Of a stretch of 11,214 bases of DNA, positions 1-7,263 are shown piece after piece. The notes under the pieces were generated by a model. The model was not told the origin of the DNA. It worked only from the letters and a program-made list of their open reading frames with translations, and made no database searches. The stretch is taken from the NCBI GenBank assembly GCA_965651135.1, contig CBFGRJ010000244.1:1-11214 (forward strand), in the 5' to 3' direction. The translations under genes and the position numbers were made by a program. Numbering within the stretch: position 1 is the first letter of the stretch; every line of letters starts with the position of its first letter. The DNA is from JAICQQ01 sp965651135. Lineage in GTDB: Bacteria; Myxococcota_A; Polyangia; Polyangiales; Polyangiaceae.

Positions 1-1
1 C

Positions 2-859
2 GTCAGGACGTACCGGATCGTAGACGACGATGGCGCCCCGCTCGGGGTCTTCTACGTCGATCTGTACCCTCGTGAAAACAAGCGCGACGGAGCCTGGATG
101 CATGGCCTGCTCAACGCCAAACCACCGGAACGCCACGTCGCCCTCTTCTGCGCCAATGCCAACCCTCCCGCGGGTGGCAAGCCGTCGCTCCTGAACCACC
201 GCGACGTCGAAACCGTATTTCACGAATTCGGGCACCTCTTGCATCACTGCCTCAGCCAAGTGTCTGTGCGCAGCCTGGCTGGTACTCGCGTCGCCCAAGA
301 TTTCGTCGAGCTGCCTTCCCAAATCATGGAGAACTGGTGTTCCGAAAAAGCAGCGCTCGACACGTTCGCGGCGCACTACGAGACGGGTGAGCCCGTGCCG
401 CAGGAATTGGTCGGGCGCTTGATAAAAGCTCGCAACTTCCGCGCCGCCAGTGCGCAGATGCGACAACTCGGTTTCGCCGCCGTCGATCTGGCACTACACA
501 TCGACTACGATCCGGACCGCGACGGCGATGCCAACGCCTATGCCAACCGGGTGTTGCAACGCTATTCACCAGCCAAGCTGCCGCGCGATTATGCGCTGAT
601 CGCGTCATTCAATCACTTGTTTTCCCACTCCGTCGGATACGCCGCTGGGTACTACTCCTACAAGTGGGCCGAAGTCCTGGACGCCGACGCTTTCACGCGC
701 TTCAAGCAAGAAGGCTTGTTCAATCGCGAGATCGGCATGCAGTTCCGCGAGCGCGTACTCGCGCGCGGCGACAGCGCTGACCCCATGCAGCTATTCGTGG
801 ACTTCATGGGGCGCGAGCCAAAGCTGGAGCCCATGCTGGAACGTCAAGGCCTAAGCTGA
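2..859 (+). CDS. M3-family zinc oligopeptidase (oligopeptidase A / dipeptidyl carboxypeptidase type), C-terminal part
   Basis: Peptide-degrading zinc metalloprotease of the M3A (thimet oligopeptidase) group, normally cytoplasmic and acting on short peptides. The frame is open from base 2, so the start lies left of the window and 285 residues are visible of a usual length near 680-700. The upstream visible part reads FYVDLYPRE, a conserved family stretch ahead of the catalytic site. The zinc site HEFGH is at visible residues 74-78 and the third ligand is the Glu of DFVELPSQ at residue 103, with the usual spacing. The C-terminal GYYSYKWAEVLDADAF segment is the conserved substrate-pocket region, and the protein ends at a natural family terminus (QGLS). 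All catalytic residues in this part are intact. The ATG at 98 is internal, not the real start. It ends 12 bases from a convergent gene. The choice between oligopeptidase A and dipeptidyl carboxypeptidase cannot be made from this fragment. Confidence 0.95.
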   Translation, partial: VRTYRIVDDDGAPLGVFYVDLYPRENKRDGAWMHGLLNAKPPERHVALFCANANPPAGGKPSLLNHRDVETVFHEFGHLLHHCLSQVSVRSLAGTRVAQDFVELPSQIMENWCSEKAALDTFAAHYETGEPVPQELVGRLIKARNFRAASAQMRQLGFAAVDLALHIDYDPDRDGDANAYANRVLQRYSPAKLPRDYALIASFNHLFSHSVGYAAGYYSYKWAEVLDADAFTRFKQEGLFNREIGMQFRERVLARGDSADPMQLFVDFMGREPKLEPMLERQGLS

Positions 860-875
860 GAGCGTGAACGCTCAG
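856..875. terminator. Hairpin between two convergent stop codons (possible bidirectional terminator)
   Basis: GAGCG (860-864) pairs with CGCTC (869-873) around a TGAA loop; an alternative fold pairs CTGAG (856-860) with CTCAG (871-875). It covers the stop codon of the M3 peptidase (857-859) and that of the opposing gene (872-874). The 12-base palindrome CCCGAGCTCGGG follows at 876-887. There is no T tract on either side, so intrinsic termination is uncertain. Confidence 0.3.
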
Positions 876-1708
876 CCCGAGCTCGGGGGCGGGTTGCTCG
901 GCGTCTGCGCGAGCAATTCGCGTTCCGCTTGCGCCACCAAGCGCGAGTAGCCATCGAAATGCGGATCGCTCGGTGTCAGGCGCTCTGAAACCGCCCCGGG
1001 TATGGGCGAGGCACTTCGCATCGGCGGTGGCCGCGTCGCGAAAGACGCTAGGCTCGACGTGCGCGCGCTACGATCGACGCGCACCTCGCTGAGCTCGGCG
1101 AGCTTGTCGACGACCTGGTCGAGCTTCTGTGCTTGGCTCCCCCCAAGCTCGCCGAAATAGCTGAAATCGGTCTTGCGCGCGTCCAGGCGTGCCGTCCAGA
1201 ACACGGTCGCAAAATGCAGATCCGCGACGTGGAAACCGTCGTAGCTGACGCTGCTCTGGCTTTCGCGAAACGCCTGGATGTCCTCCACCGTCGGTACTAC
1301 TGCACGATACGAGTTACCGCTCGAGGGACCGGCGCCGCGCCACTCCGAACGCACGTGCACCTCGCCGCGCACGATGGTGAGCAACCCCTTGTACGGGACC
1401 GGCATACTGCGTCCCTGCAGCTCGAGCAGCATTTCGGTGGGCTCGAAGCGCAACTTTTCGACTGGGACGATGCGGCGGTTCTGGTCGTACGCCACTCCGG
1501 AGTCGACGAGCACCGCTGGAAAACCAGCGCTCTTGAGCTGTGCCGTCAGTTCGCGCGCCTTGTCTGCGTCGGCCAGCACCCTCACCACGCCCCAAGATCC
1601 AGGCCTGATTTTGGTCTTGAGATCGTACGTGACCAGACCGGTCAGCTGAGCAAGCTGCTGGAAGCTAGCTGTAGTCGGCTGGAACGCGGGTCCAATCAGA
1701 ATCAGCAC
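872..1708 (-). CDS. Uncharacterised protein, soluble, 278 aa
   Basis: I do not recognise this family. I chose the GTG at 1708-1706 because AGGGA lies about 8 bases upstream and the protein then opens with a sensible beta strand (LILIGPAF). The longer frame to a GTG at 1819 adds 37 Arg/Pro-rich residues without family look and would use up most of the divergent promoter region. Residues 1-85 look like an alpha/beta fold with a helix-rich PGSWGVVRVLADADKARE stretch that loosely recalls two-stranded ferredoxin-like modules. A central part (about 100-205) is rich in beta strand and aromatic residues (FHVADLHFATVFW, DFSYFGELGG). The last 65 residues are Pro/Ser/Arg-rich and probably disordered. 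There is no signal peptide or membrane helix, so it is likely cytoplasmic. It stands alone, convergent with the M3 peptidase and divergent from the DUF350 operon. That the gene is real is likely; its function is unknown. Confidence 0.75.
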   Translation of the reverse strand: MLILIGPAFQPTTASFQQLAQLTGLVTYDLKTKIRPGSWGVVRVLADADKARELTAQLKSAGFPAVLVDSGVAYDQNRRIVPVEKLRFEPTEMLLELQGRSMPVPYKGLLTIVRGEVHVRSEWRGAGPSSGNSYRAVVPTVEDIQAFRESQSSVSYDGFHVADLHFATVFWTARLDARKTDFSYFGELGGSQAQKLDQVVDKLAELSEVRVDRSARTSSLASFATRPPPMRSASPIPGAVSERLTPSDPHFDGYSRLVAQAERELLAQTPSNPPPSSG

Positions 1709-1872
1709 AGCAGAGTCCCTGACTAGAAGCCTACCGCGAACGCGCGCTTTTGGCCTATCAAATGGCCGCGGAGGACCCACAAAGCAGCCCAATGGCCGAG
1801 AAGCAGTCGTAAAGTACACCCCAATCGTGTTAAGAATCGGACGCCGTCGGGGGTCGAGAAGGCAGACTGACT
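1709..1872. promoter_or_regulatory. Divergent intergenic region carrying the promoters of 872-1708 (-) and of the DUF350 operon (+)
   Basis: The two flanking genes face away from each other, so both promoters should lie in these 164 bases. I see no convincing -35/-10 pair; the most AT-rich part is around 1807-1833. The octamer AATGGCCG occurs twice in the same orientation at 1759-1766 and 1789-1796, exactly 30 bases apart, and a further TGGCC is at 1749-1753. For the DUF350 gene, AAGG (1859-1862) lies 10 bases before the ATG, a rather long spacing. Confidence 0.35.
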
Positions 1873-2094
1873 ATGATTGATTGGGCACCGTTCTTCAAAG
1901 CATTCGTCGCGTCGGTCCTGTACTCGCTCTTGGGCATCGTCATGTTCGCCGCGAGTTTCGCCATCATCAAAATGGTGACACCCTTTTCGCTGCGCAAAGA
2001 GATCGAGGAAGACCACAACACGGCGCTCGCCATCTTGATCGGCTCCGTAATCCTTGGACTCAGCATCATCATCGCAGCAGCCATCGGCGGCTGA
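1873..2094 (+). CDS. DUF350 family small membrane protein
   Basis: A 73-residue inner-membrane protein with two hydrophobic helices, about residues 8-32 (AFVASVLYSLLGIVMFAASF) and 49-71 (ALAILIGSVILGLSIIIAAA). They are joined by the polar stretch TPFSLRKEIEEDHNTALAI. The pattern TPFxLxxEI-E-(N)xALAI-xGSxxLGxxIIIAAAI is characteristic of DUF350 (PF03994). Members are often found next to membrane-bound spermidine-synthase-like proteins, as here, but no biochemical role is established that I know of. It is at the short end of the family, a single two-helix unit. It appears to be the first gene of a plus-strand operon. The frame of the next gene can be extended back into its 3' end by 41 bases, which suggests coupled translation. 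Recognition of the family is firm; a function together with the transferase is inferred from linkage. Confidence 0.9.
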   Translation: MIDWAPFFKAFVASVLYSLLGIVMFAASFAIIKMVTPFSLRKEIEEDHNTALAILIGSVILGLSIIIAAAIGG

Positions 2095-3667
2095 GACGGC
2101 GCCAACAGCCTCCCCTAGCTGGCCGCACCTGCGTTCGTCGGGTGAGCGGCCACACCGCCTGTTGCCGCACGCCCTACTCGGCATCGTGCTGGTCATTGCC
2201 GTTGCAGGCCTGGTTTACGAGCTCGTGATCGCGGCGGTCGCCAGCTATGTGCTGGGCGACTCGGTACGGCAGTTTTCCTTGATCATCGGAGTGTACCTGT
2301 CAGCCATGGGGCTTGGTGCCTACCTCTCGAGAGCCATCGACTCGAACCTCGAGCTCATTTTCGTCGACGTGGAGCTGGCCGCGGCGCTCATCGGAGGGCT
2401 GTCGGCGCCGCTGCTATTCGTCGCGTTCAGTTTCACGCAGCTGTTCCAGCTGATCTTGTACAGCACGGTGGTGCTGGTCGGCGCGCTGGTGGGTTTGGAG
2501 CTGCCGCTGTTGATCCGCATTCTCAAGCGCGAGTTCGAATTCAAGGACCTGATCGCCAAATCCCTGACCTTCGACTACGCCGGTGCTCTGCTGGGTTCAT
2601 TGGCCTTTTCGCTGATACTGATGCCGGAGTTGGGCCTGGTGAGAACGTCGCTCTTGTGCGGTCTCTTGAACGCTGCAGCAGCACTCTTGGCCATTGTGTT
2701 GTTGGGCAGCCGCAGCCAGGCGCCGCATCGCAAGCTCCGGTTGGCCAAGGTCAGGGCCGGTTTGATCCTGGCCTTGTTGCTGGTGGCGTTCGCTCAGGCA
2801 GAAAGCATCACTCGCTTTGCCGAAAGTGCTACGTTCCAAGGTGAAATCGTGACGGCAAAGAGCTCGCCGTATCAACGCACGCTGCTCGTTTCGCGCGGTG
2901 GCGAGTACGAGCTCTACCTGAACGGGCACCTGCAATTCTCGTCGCGAGACGAGCATCGCTATCACGAGGCGCTGGTGCACCCGGCGATGTCGAGCGTACC
3001 CAATCCTCGCCGAGTGCTGATTGGTGGCGGCGGCGACGGACTCGCCGTGAGAGAAGTGCTCAAGTGGCCTACTGTAGAGTCGGTGCTGGTGGTGGATTTG
3101 GATCCGGCTGTCACCTCACTGGCCTCCACACACGAGGTTCTCACTGAGCTCAACCAGCGTGCGTTCTCCGACCCGCGTGTGCGTATCCTCAATCGAGACG
3201 CCATGGTGGCCTTCACCGAGCTCGAGCCAGGGTACGACGTGATCCTGCTGGACTTTCCCGATCCGAGCACCTACTCGCTCGGAAAGCTGTACTCGCGGCG
3301 CTTCTATGGCTCGGTGTACCGCTTGCTCGCCGCCGATGGCGCCCTGGCGGTTCAGTCGACCTCTCCTCAGCTGGCTCGGCGTGCCTTTTGGTGCGTCGTC
3401 ACGACCTTGGAAAGCGTCGGCTTCTTTGCACGGCCGTATCACGTGTTTCTGCCCTCTTTTGGGGATTGGGGATACGTGCTCGCCACCAAAGGCCCCGCGC
3501 GCCAGCCCTCGGAGCTGCCCGGCTCGCTCAGATATCTCGATGTCGAGAGCTTCGCAGCGCTCTTCGCGTTACCGGCGGATGCGGCCCGCGTACCAACACG
3601 CGTCAATCGACTGGTGAGCCAGGCACTGGTCTCCTACTATCTTGACGAGTGGGGCGGCCTCGATTGA
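2054..3667 (+). CDS. Membrane-anchored polyamine aminopropyltransferase (spermidine synthase-like)
   Basis: A fusion of a membrane domain and a SpeE-type methyltransferase-fold domain. About seven hydrophobic helices lie between residues 40 and 248, starting with GLVYELVIAAVASYVLGDS, a hallmark of this subfamily. The catalytic domain follows from about 265. It has Tyr-Gln (273-274), YHE (303-305), the glycine-rich nucleoside-binding loop GGGGDG (324-329), the acidic strand end VVDLD (346-350) and LLDFPDP (398-404), whose Asp400/Asp403 match the catalytic Asp region of spermidine synthases. Transfer of aminopropyl from decarboxylated AdoMet to a polyamine is the family reaction; the substrate here is unproven. 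The start is uncertain: no good ribosome-binding site exists. TTG at 2054 overlaps the DUF350 gene by 41 bases, while TTG at 2162 would begin just before the first helix and give 501 residues, closer to a compact family length. The next gene starts 59 bases downstream. Confidence 0.9.
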   Translation: MDSASSSQQPSAAETAPTASPSWPHLRSSGERPHRLLPHALLGIVLVIAVAGLVYELVIAAVASYVLGDSVRQFSLIIGVYLSAMGLGAYLSRAIDSNLELIFVDVELAAALIGGLSAPLLFVAFSFTQLFQLILYSTVVLVGALVGLELPLLIRILKREFEFKDLIAKSLTFDYAGALLGSLAFSLILMPELGLVRTSLLCGLLNAAAALLAIVLLGSRSQAPHRKLRLAKVRAGLILALLLVAFAQAESITRFAESATFQGEIVTAKSSPYQRTLLVSRGGEYELYLNGHLQFSSRDEHRYHEALVHPAMSSVPNPRRVLIGGGGDGLAVREVLKWPTVESVLVVDLDPAVTSLASTHEVLTELNQRAFSDPRVRILNRDAMVAFTELEPGYDVILLDFPDPSTYSLGKLYSRRFYGSVYRLLAADGALAVQSTSPQLARRAFWCVVTTLESVGFFARPYHVFLPSFGDWGYVLATKGPARQPSELPGSLRYLDVESFAALFALPADAARVPTRVNRLVSQALVSYYLDEWGGLD

Positions 3668-3726
3668 CCTTTGGGTGCCTTCGAGCCACTGCAACACGCC
3701 AAGCTCGTGCTAAACGGTACCGGTCA

Positions 3727-5103
3727 ATGGCCCGCTTTTGCTCGACACGACGCAGATCCAGGCTCTTTTTAGCAGCTATCTGGGTTGCGTGTCTGAATGC
3801 GCTGTCGACCCCGTGTGGAGCAACCCCAAGCTCGAGCGCGACGCCTTACGAAAGCGTCGATCGCTACTTCTCCAAGCTTCTCGTTGGGCTTCAGAAATCG
3901 CAGCTCGACAGCGGCCTCAGAGTGCTTTTGAGCGTCGACCGGGAACACCCGGTGGTGGCGCTCGCAACCTGTTTCCAGGCGGGCCGGGCAGAGCCAGGCC
4001 ACGCGTTTATACTGCCCGATTTGGCAGCTTATTTGAGACACCGCCGGGTCACGCCAGCCAAACCCGATCATTCCCTGGTTCGGGCGAGAGGCGCCGGCGA
4101 AAGCGAGCACCTGGCCCACGACCACAGCTGCTTTACGAGCTTGATGCCTGCGAGTGAGCTGGCGTTCGGGTTATGGCTCGAGGCCCGGCGCCTCGAACCG
4201 GTAGCAGAGGTGCCCGAGGTCGCAGCCACCGTCGCGCGACAGCGCTACGAGGCATGGAAGCTGCTGCGGCCCCACGCCGCCGCCGAGCTCGAGCTCGCGC
4301 GCTTGGCATGGGGGGCCGGTTCCGCCGCAGCTGCGCGTACCCCCGAAGGGTCGCTTGCAGAGCTGGCTTTCGCCCTCAATCAACGCTTCTCGGTCGACAA
4401 TGCCGTGCTGGTGCTGGTCGGCGACTTCGATCCCGATCAGGCAAGCCGATGGATCCGTGAATACTTCTCGCCGCGTGACCCGAAGCACAAGGCTCGACAG
4501 CCGGCAGCCACCAGCGTCGAGCCGGCGCCAACCGCTGCCGTCGAGGCAGGCCCCCCCCAGTCGACGGCGGGCCAGAGCTCGGTGTTCGTGGGATTCGCTC
4601 ACCCCGCAGGATCGGTCGGCGAACACGCGGCACTCGAGCTACTGGCTCGACTGCTTTCTCTGGATGGCGAGTCTCGCGCGCATGCCGCCTTTCTGAAGGC
4701 TGCCGGGGCTCTCGACTTCGGTGCGGAGGTTCGCGGCTGGGGCGAGCACAGCCTGTTCGTCACACACCTGAAGCTGTCGGCCGCAGCCAATCCGGCGCGC
4801 GCGGAGGCCGAGCTGCTCCGGCGAGTCACCGCGTATGCTACACGCGCGCCGCGAGTCGCCGAGCTCGAGCGCGCCAAGAAGGGGGCGCTCGTCAGCTGGC
4901 TTAGCGAGCTCGCCTCCCCCGAGCGGCGTGCGGCGCTGCTCGGGCGCTTCGAAGTGATGCTGGGCGATGCTCGGCTGGCGGCACGCCAGCATTTGGCCCT
5001 GAGCCCGGTCACACCAGAAGACATCCAGCGCGCCAGCAAGAGCCTGGTTGCCGCGCGTCGCGTCACTCTCCGAGCGAGCACTGCTACCGGGAGCAAGCCA
5101 TGA
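3727..5103 (+). CDS. Exported M16-family peptidase homologue lacking the zinc motif
   Basis: A 458-residue protein of the M16 (pitrilysin/processing-peptidase) fold. The ATG at 3727 was chosen over the upstream GTG at 3649 because it gives a proper Sec signal peptide: TRRRSR, then LFLAAIWVACLNAL, with likely cleavage at CGA|TP near residue 32. The N-terminal M16 domain starts with LDSGLRVLLS (60-69). Where active members carry HxxEH, this one reads ILPDL (95-99), and the downstream Glu ligand region reads VARQRYEAW without a matching Glu. The usual HPYG region is also degenerate. Fold landmarks persist: FSVDNAVLVLVGDFDPDQA, and a C-terminal domain from about 270 that includes LERAKKGALVSWLSELASPERRA. 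A Pro/Ala-rich linker with a run of eight C bases (4551-4558) separates the halves. It is probably non-catalytic and envelope-located, acting with the next gene product, whose start overlaps its stop (ATGA). Confidence 0.88.
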   Translation: MARFCSTRRRSRLFLAAIWVACLNALSTPCGATPSSSATPYESVDRYFSKLLVGLQKSQLDSGLRVLLSVDREHPVVALATCFQAGRAEPGHAFILPDLAAYLRHRRVTPAKPDHSLVRARGAGESEHLAHDHSCFTSLMPASELAFGLWLEARRLEPVAEVPEVAATVARQRYEAWKLLRPHAAAELELARLAWGAGSAAAARTPEGSLAELAFALNQRFSVDNAVLVLVGDFDPDQASRWIREYFSPRDPKHKARQPAATSVEPAPTAAVEAGPPQSTAGQSSVFVGFAHPAGSVGEHAALELLARLLSLDGESRAHAAFLKAAGALDFGAEVRGWGEHSLFVTHLKLSAAANPARAEAELLRRVTAYATRAPRVAELERAKKGALVSWLSELASPERRAALLGRFEVMLGDARLAARQHLALSPVTPEDIQRASKSLVAARRVTLRASTATGSKP

Positions 5104-6644
5104 GGCGAGCCTTGCCGTTGCTGGCCCTGCTGACTCTCGTGGGCTGCGCTGCCCTGGGTGGCTCCGCGTCGACGGCCACGAGTGCCCATCAGGGTCGGGC
5201 TGGTTCGGGCGGGGAGCACGGGGCGGTGGAGGAACCGGCAAACCTGAGGGAGCCGCCGGCACCCGGGCTCTCGCAGCCACCGAGCTTCCCTCCAGTGCAC
5301 CGCCAGACGCTCGCCAACGGACTGCGCATCAGCCACCTGCAGCAGAGCGGCTTGCCGCTGACGCACGTGATGCTGAGCTTCGGCTCGGGTCGTGCTCGAG
5401 AAGGCAACCAGACCGGCGTGGCGCGCTTGACCGCTCGTCTGATGAAGGTGGGTGGCGCCGGCCAGTATCCGGGAGCTCAGCTGATCGAGCAATTCGAGGC
5501 GCTGGGCAGCCGTTTGCAGGTGAACACGTACAGCGATCAAACCACCTTTTCGCTGAGCGTGCTCGAGCAAGACCTGGGGCGAGCGCTCGCCTTGCTGAAC
5601 AGCCTGGTCGAAGCCCCGCGCATGGCGGCGGCGGACTTCACGCAGTTGCAACAACAAGAGCGCGAGCAAGCGAACGCCCGGGCTCGCGGCGATTGGGTTT
5701 GGGGCAATCGGATGGTTCTGTATCGCGAGCTGTTCGAAAGCCCGACCGGTGTGCACCCCTATGCCCGTTTCGATGCAACCTCCGGGGACATCGAGAGCCT
5801 GAAGCTCGCCGACTGCACGATGTGGCGCAACCAACACCTGGTGCCCAACAACGCCGAGCTCATCGTCGTGGGCTCGCCCGAAGCCACGGTCGTGTTCGAG
5901 GCTGCCAAGGCGGCTTTCGAAACCTGGAAACCCGGGCCGGCGCGAACACCTCGCGGTCTGAACCGCCCGCTCGGGCCCAAGCGACTACGCATTTTCTTGA
6001 TCGACCGCCCCGAGAGCACGCTCGACGAGATCTTGGCGGGAGTGCTGGGGGCTCCACAGAACAGCGCCGCTTGGCCGGCCCTGACGGTTGCCACGCATCT
6101 GCTCGGTGTTGGCGCGGGTTCCCGGCTGTTCCTCGAACTCCATGAACAGCGCGCCATAGCGCTCAGAGCTCGGGCCAATCTGGTCGCGCTGGCGGATGCA
6201 CCCGCAGTCGTCGAACTGCGCGCCACGACAAAGCCCGATGACACCGTCGCCGTGGTCAAATCCCTGATTTCGCAGATCGACCGGCTCGGGCAAACGCCGC
6301 CCACGCAGGCGGAAGTGACGCATGCCGCAAGGGCGTTGACCAGCGGCTTTCTGAATCATCCCGATCCGCTCCACTCGCTGGCGCGCATGCTCGCTGCCCA
6401 AAGCAGGTTCGAGCTCGGCGACGATTACTACACGTCCTTTCACCAGGCGTTGCTCGAGCTGGACGCCGATACCGTGCACCGCGTGGTTCAGCCCTACTTC
6501 GACAGTACGCTTGCCGTCGTGGCCGTGAGCGCCGACGCAGCAAAGCTCGCGGCACCGCTCTCCGCTCTTGCCCCTGTCGTCGTCATCGATCCGGAGAAGA
6601 GCTTCTCGATCAAGCGGACGCTACCTTACAGCCCACTGGGTTAG
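5100..6644 (+). CDS. M16-family lipoprotein, non-catalytic partner type
   Basis: A 514-residue M16-fold protein with a lipoprotein signal: MRRALPLLALLTLVGC, lipobox LVGC with Cys16. The residue after Cys is Ala, compatible with outer-membrane sorting. A Gly/Pro-rich spacer (17-65) precedes the first M16 domain (HRQTLANGLRISHL, 67-80). At the HxxEH position it reads VARLTARLM (107-115), as in the partner subunits of two-gene M16 systems that lack zinc ligands. Then come EALGSRLQVNTYSDQTTFSL (133-152) and the VPNNAELIVVGS strand (248-259). The C-terminal domain, about 290-490, contains GAGSRLFLELHEQ (338-350), the counterpart of the G-SRLF-LRE-KGY region but without its Tyr. The ATG overlaps the preceding stop codon as ATGA, so the two are made together and probably form a heterodimer; this is inferred from known M16 pairs. 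It converges on a minus-strand lipoprotein 88 bases downstream; I see no convincing terminator in between. Confidence 0.9.
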   Translation: MRRALPLLALLTLVGCAALGGSASTATSAHQGRAGSGGEHGAVEEPANLREPPAPGLSQPPSFPPVHRQTLANGLRISHLQQSGLPLTHVMLSFGSGRAREGNQTGVARLTARLMKVGGAGQYPGAQLIEQFEALGSRLQVNTYSDQTTFSLSVLEQDLGRALALLNSLVEAPRMAAADFTQLQQQEREQANARARGDWVWGNRMVLYRELFESPTGVHPYARFDATSGDIESLKLADCTMWRNQHLVPNNAELIVVGSPEATVVFEAAKAAFETWKPGPARTPRGLNRPLGPKRLRIFLIDRPESTLDEILAGVLGAPQNSAAWPALTVATHLLGVGAGSRLFLELHEQRAIALRARANLVALADAPAVVELRATTKPDDTVAVVKSLISQIDRLGQTPPTQAEVTHAARALTSGFLNHPDPLHSLARMLAAQSRFELGDDYYTSFHQALLELDADTVHRVVQPYFDSTLAVVAVSADAAKLAAPLSALAPVVVIDPEKSFSIKRTLPYSPLG

Positions 6645-6732
6645 CGGGTTGCCCCCGGCGGGTTGCTTAGTGCAGGGGCCGCAAGAAAGTGTCGCGGACT
6701 TCGTGCATAAGATCCGGATCGCGACCACGCGC

Positions 6733-7164
6733 CTACTTGCAGGCCGTGGGCATACCCGCTGTCTGCAACGCAGCACGGATCGCCGCCAGTGCAGCGCCTT
6801 GGGTCTGACCCGCAGCCGCCGCCGAGCGGCACGCCAGCGCAGCCGACCGCATGTACGTGGCGTTCGGCTCCGGCGCGTTGGCTGCGTTCTGTTCCAGCGC
6901 CGCGCAACAGGCGCCCAGGCTACCGCCACCGCCACCACCCTTGCCGACCTTCTTGGCATCTTCTGCCGCATCCACCGCAGCATCCTCCTCCACGATCGTG
7001 AGATCCACTTGCGGAGGTGGGGTTGGAGCCGGCGCCGCCGAGGGCAACGGTGGAGGGGGTTCGTCTTTTTCGCAGGACCAGGTCGCCAGAGCGGTGACCA
7101 AAACCGATAGCCCAACGAACCAGGGAGTTCCTGCGGGCCGCGTGACAGAACCTGAAGCCTTCAT
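6733..7164 (-). CDS. Small Ala/Pro-rich putative lipoprotein with a four-cysteine C-terminal module
   Basis: A 143-residue protein. ATG at 7164 is preceded by GGAGGA with six bases between, the strongest ribosome-binding site in the window, so the upstream in-frame start at 7194 is rejected. A basic N-terminus leads into the hydrophobic stretch WFVGLSVLVTALA and Cys31; TWSC is only a poor lipobox (Trp at -2), so lipidation is likely but not certain. Then follow a proline run (EPPPPLP, APTPPP), an acidic Ala segment, a six-glycine run, and a C-terminal module of about 60 residues starting LGACCAALEQNAANAP and ending MPTAC, with four Cys that could form two disulfides outside the cytoplasm. Alanine-rich lipoproteins of this general look are common in Myxococcota, from memory rather than a search. 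Function is unknown. It lies downstream of nrdJ but behind a hairpin, so is probably transcribed separately. Confidence 0.8.
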   Translation of the reverse strand: MKASGSVTRPAGTPWFVGLSVLVTALATWSCEKDEPPPPLPSAAPAPTPPPQVDLTIVEEDAAVDAAEDAKKVGKGGGGGGSLGACCAALEQNAANAPEPNATYMRSAALACRSAAAAGQTQGAALAAIRAALQTAGMPTACK

Positions 7165-7197
7165 GTGTCTTCCTCCAACGGTCGGGTGACCCACTCC

Positions 7198-7203
7198 GTA
7201 TTA
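7198..7203 (-). promoter_or_regulatory. Possible -10 element of the small lipoprotein gene
   Basis: Read on the minus strand, TAATAC lies 33 bases before the ATG at 7164 and would give a leader of about 27 bases. There is no clear -35; TTTCCC lies at a poor 19-base distance. It is the most AT-rich spot between the nrdJ hairpin and the gene, which is the main reason for noting it. Confidence 0.25.
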
Positions 7204-7263
7204 CTAAACGCGCCCGCGAAATGGGAAATCTCCGACGCGTTCGGCCTACACGGCCCAAAGTTC

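Noticed and set aside
4599..5837. 412-codon minus-strand frame across the M16 junction
   Set aside because: Ser/Arg/Ala-rich peptide without any motif, antisense to two well-supported M16 genes.
5048..6145. 365-codon plus-strand frame overlapping both M16 genes
   Set aside because: Arg/Gly/Ala-rich out-of-frame product; the other frame carries the lipobox and M16 motifs.
6645..6732. Terminator between the M16 lipoprotein and the convergent small lipoprotein
   Set aside because: Only a six-base stem (GTCGCG/CGCGAC) with a large loop and no T tract; not convincing.
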